From Verrucomicrobiota bacterium (lineage in GTDB: Bacteria; Verrucomicrobiota; Verrucomicrobiia; Opitutales; Opitutaceae): a DNA stretch of 64,000 nucleotides. Position 1 is the first letter of the stretch; each line of letters opens with the position of its first letter. Shown one piece after another: positions 62,301-64,000 of the stretch. The stretch covers positions 1-64,000 of the forward strand of contig CAUJJL010000069.1 in assembly GCA_963205455.1 (NCBI GenBank), written 5' to 3'. The notes beneath the pieces are model-generated. The model worked only from the letters and a program-made list of their open reading frames with translations. It searched no databases and was not told the origin of the DNA. Position numbers and translations under genes: made by a program.

Positions 62301-63188
62301 TTCGGAGCGAAGATCGTAGGTCGCCTGCTGCGCCTCCTGCACACGCTGGTTGAGACGCGAACGTTCCACCCGCTTCTCCTCGAGCGCGGACTGGCGCTGC
62401 TGCAACTCGACGCGACGCGTCTCGGCCGCGGCCCGCAGCGAAACCACCTGCGTCTCGAGTCCGCTCAAGGCCGCCGTGACCTCGCCGTGCTGGTGACCCG
62501 CCTGAGCAAGGGCAAGGTGTCGCAACCGGTAGCTGAGCCGCTTGTACCGCAGCGCCTTTGACGCCTGCCTCCGCAACGAACCGATCTGCCGTGACACCTC
62601 GCCAATCACGTCCGCCACGCGTGCCAGATTCTGGTCGGTCAACGCCAGCTTCTGCATCGCCTCCCGGCGCTGCGACTTGTACTTGGTGATGCCCGCCGCC
62701 TCCTCGAAAACCGCGCGGCGCTCCTCGGGCTTTGACGACAGGATCTGGTCGATCTGGCCCTGCGCCATGATCGAGTAGGAGGTCCGGCCGATGCCGGTAT
62801 CCATAAAAAGTTTCTGGATGTCCTTCAGGCGGCAGGCCTGCCCATTGAAGAAATACTCGCCCTGGCCATCGCGATGCACGCGACGCATGATCTCGATCTC
62901 ATGAAATTCGCTGCCGAGCTGCTTCTCGCAGTCAGTCAGGAGCAACGACACCTCGCACAACTGCGCGGGTTTGCGCGTATCGGCACCCTCGAAAATGACA
63001 TCCTGCATCCTGCCGCCGCGCAAAGCCTTGGCGCTTTGTTCGCCGAGGACCCAGCGGATCGCGTCCGCGATATTGGACTTGCCGCAGCCATTGGGACCCA
63101 CGACGGCGGTGACGCCCGGTTCGAAACGAAGCGTGGTTGGATCCGCGAATGACTTGAACCCATGAAGCTTGAGGGCCTTGAGATGCAT
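59340..63188 (-). CDS. smc: Chromosome segregation protein SMC
   Basis: SMC forms the condensin ring with ScpA and ScpB. The 1282-residue protein has Walker A GPNGCGKSN at residues 31-39, long coiled coils, a hinge from about residue 500 to 690, a second coiled-coil arm, and the C-terminal head with signature LLSGGQKTLTAVALLFA and Walker B FCLLDELDAPLD. It is about 100 residues longer than usual. The surplus lies mainly at about 960-1025: an acidic/proline/alanine segment (DLDEDEDEG, then PAPAPVKRRRKKG) inserted just before the C-terminal head. No scpA or scpB is in the window. Confidence 0.96.
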   Translation of the reverse strand: MHLKALKLHGFKSFADPTTLRFEPGVTAVVGPNGCGKSNIADAIRWVLGEQSAKALRGGRMQDVIFEGADTRKPAQLCEVSLLLTDCEKQLGSEFHEIEIMRRVHRDGQGEYFFNGQACRLKDIQKLFMDTGIGRTSYSIMAQGQIDQILSSKPEERRAVFEEAAGITKYKSQRREAMQKLALTDQNLARVADVIGEVSRQIGSLRRQASKALRYKRLSYRLRHLALAQAGHQHGEVTAALSGLETQVVSLRAAAETRRVELQQRQSALEEKRVERSRLNQRVQEAQQATYDLRSEKEQAENQANLAQIKRTGLLDRLESSQDNLGELEMQLRELATQVDSGASDKQMQLTLLGSSDDVFQQRNRDLAIVEGELSKHEQELQQAKFQLLQHESTVARLRTDTTSYEVDQKTSAQRHDAMAQEIEGMRAQQSAAAAALAEVEARVEEAMVEKSRAHQEVNDAQQEISDLTKEFREAQRKLQEIDRGLAQRSARLKLLQQLQEKLEGFGEGAKAVLQGRLDGALAGAKATPIMQGLEVKPEHSKAVEALLGSAVEAIAVAEIGTAQRILAQLEGEQIGAVVLRVAEVAGSREAGGPPLPPGLMSAREALGSVDGNHPVLALLEACYVADDIHAFLEFWKANPGFSFLAVATPSGNLVDQRGLVYGGHRKKSSNSIMQREVDLRETAKALADDQLQHDNQRQAIEALQARLTLSEARLEQARQDMLLVTQSVAAVQQEQRGAAKACEDLGNRLSRLEHEVSALEQARHEADARFEKARLGLTEANASAEAQRERISALEVKIVELRTGRDVKRESLAQARLELAERRQRVEVLDRGLADMERRSSQLSELLVQRQQEIEVWTGQVSELDQESARQKARAGQLAETLVVAQQQVEQIRVELVAIEQSIGGVESGQFEIRNEADRAQAELNRCEIKLAESRQRASFIEEDVQREFQVRVGSYDWRALLWRSEDDPPDLKQLDLDEDEDEGSAPAPDGASGSSEGDASVATPAPAPVKRRRKKGPRPDPTDEDLKSLETTVDWTAVKTEIEGLRQRLSSMGAVNLVAIEEYSELKQRYDFLKTQNDDLTNSKASLLAMIDEINQTSQKQFSVTFEQIKKNFAYTFQTLFGGGVANLELIQTEDILESGIEITAQPPGTKLKSITLLSGGQKTLTAVALLFALYMVKPSPFCLLDELDAPLDESNIGRFTDLLKKFVNESQFIIITHNKRTVSAAQAIYGVTMEERGVSKTVSMRFNHLVGEPEANPVTIADAVRGSRANVDTPAEVGA

Positions 63189-63291
63189 GAAAGAGCGTTC
63201 GATTCAGACGGTGGGAAGGGACCGCGCAAAGGAAAAATGAGCCCTGCCCCGGGCGATCTGCAGGGCTCGCGGCCAACTCCTTCTGCCCGGT

Positions 63292-64000
63292 TTATTTGTG
63301 ATCCCACGGAAGCCGTACCTTCACCCGCGGATGTTCCCAAACCTTGAAAATTTCGAACATCTTGCCCGGGTTGAGGATGCCCTTCGGGTCCAAGGCCTCC
63401 TTGACCGCACGCATCGCCTTGATCTGGGCGGGCGAGTGCTGAAACGCCAGAAAGGGCGTCTTGGCCAGGCCGATGCCATGTTCGCCGGAAATCGCACCGC
63501 CGAGCTTCACCACCGCCTTCATCAATTGGCCGACGGCACGCTCCGCCCGCAGGTATTCGGCACGGTTTTCCGCATGGTACATGATGTTCACATGGAGGTT
63601 TCCGTCCGCCAGGTGACCAAACGTGGGTATCGGCAGGCCGGACGAACGCCTCAGTTTCTCAAGAAACCGCGCAAACGCTTCGTAACTTCGCATCGGGACG
63701 ACGATATCCTCATTCAGCTTGGAGTCGCCAAGTTCGAACATCGCTCCTGAACACCGGCGCCGAACCTCCCAAAGCTCCTCCGCCTGCGCTCGATTTTCAG
63801 CCTCCTTGTGGGCGAGCGCGTGACGCCGCGCCCAGGCGAGCACCGTCGACCGGGTGTCCTCCACCTCGCTGGAGGTTCCCGCGAGTTCAAGCAGGATGAC
63901 CGGCCTGCCCGCCTGCCCTTCGAAAACCGTCCGGCCGGTCGCGCCTTCCGCGCAGGCCACGCTGAACCGGTCGAGAAACTCACAGATCGCCGGCTGCACG
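63292..64000 (-). CDS. FAD-linked oxidase, GlcD/D-lactate dehydrogenase type (5' partial)
   Basis: The C-terminal ~235 residues of an FAD-binding oxidase of the VAO/GlcD group; the N-terminal FAD-binding half lies beyond the right edge. Visible landmarks are FGHLADGNLHVNI (metal/substrate His residues), GGAISGEHGIGLAK and the terminal DPKGILNPGKMF motif. Members oxidise glycolate, D-lactate or other 2-hydroxyacids and pass electrons to quinones. The exact substrate needs the missing half. It lies upstream of smc on the same strand, with a 103-base gap before the smc start. Confidence 0.9.
   Translation of the reverse strand, partial: VQPAICEFLDRFSVACAEGATGRTVFEGQAGRPVILLELAGTSSEVEDTRSTVLAWARRHALAHKEAENRAQAEELWEVRRRCSGAMFELGDSKLNEDIVVPMRSYEAFARFLEKLRRSSGLPIPTFGHLADGNLHVNIMYHAENRAEYLRAERAVGQLMKAVVKLGGAISGEHGIGLAKTPFLAFQHSPAQIKAMRAVKEALDPKGILNPGKMFEIFKVWEHPRVKVRLPWDHK

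Overview
The window is a high-GC, densely coding chromosomal segment of a Gram-negative bacterium. It most resembles a Verrucomicrobiota member, probably Opitutaceae-like; this is inferred from gene content, since no searches were possible. Indicators are a planctomycete/verrucomicrobial cytochrome (DUF1549/DUF1553) next to a DUF1501 protein, a DUF5069 protein, a plant/cyanobacterial-style IspH, and a FecI/FecR pair divergent from a TonB receptor with an STN domain. Outer-membrane biogenesis genes (lpxB, lolC/E, lolD) and an mre/mrdA rod-shape cluster also fit. About fifty protein genes, one tRNA and several regulatory or structural sites are supported. No CRISPR array, insertion sequence or prophage was seen.

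Layout. 1-4493: PSD1-type c-type cytochrome protein (cut by the left edge) and a Tat-exported DUF1501 protein. 4500-6376: hisA divergent from an M42 peptidase. 6461-13781 (minus): leuB, alaS, alkC, DUF5069, ispH. 13876-18218 (plus): an overlapping chain of an MBL hydrolase, ribD, rdgB and a polytopic membrane protein. 18394-18470: tRNA-Pro(CGG). 18725-19493: an overlapping two-gene unit of a small helical protein and a nucleotidyltransferase, which looks like an antitoxin/toxin pair. 19572-20715: prfB with the classical programmed +1 frameshift. 21119-22306: an agarase-like secreted hydrolase. 22516-22740: an orphan, probably damaged antitoxin. 23060-27171: a disulfide oxidoreductase and an NMT1/THI5-like ABC importer. 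27271-31423 (minus): trpD, glmM, trpF and a YVTN beta-propeller protein. 31502-32551: uppP.

32618-36722 (minus): lolC/E, lolD, a Gfo/Idh/MocA oxidoreductase and lpxB form one envelope operon. 36811-38489 (minus): a small protein translationally coupled to lysS, back to back with trpA (38501-39307). 39308-41127: a lipid kinase and a DUF3445 haem protein. 41423-45917: mreB, mreC, mreD, mrdA (no rodA). 45934-48211: polX and a hotdog thioesterase. 48275-51179: creB, creC and a miniature creD that has lost its periplasmic domain. Three TTCAC repeats at exact 11-bp periodicity, a cre tag, lie just upstream of creD. 51290-52312: a luciferase-like monooxygenase. 52514-58680: a TonB receptor carrying a second, buried signal peptide, fecI, fecR, and a secreted BNR-type propeller. 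58838-64000 (minus): a GlcD-like FAD oxidase (cut by the right edge), smc with a charged linker insertion, and yraN.

The most unusual items are the creD/cre-tag arrangement, the STN-TonB receptor fusion scar, the small-protein/nucleotidyltransferase pair beside tRNA-Pro, the small ORF coupled to lysS, and the unassigned 190-residue N-terminal domain on IspH.
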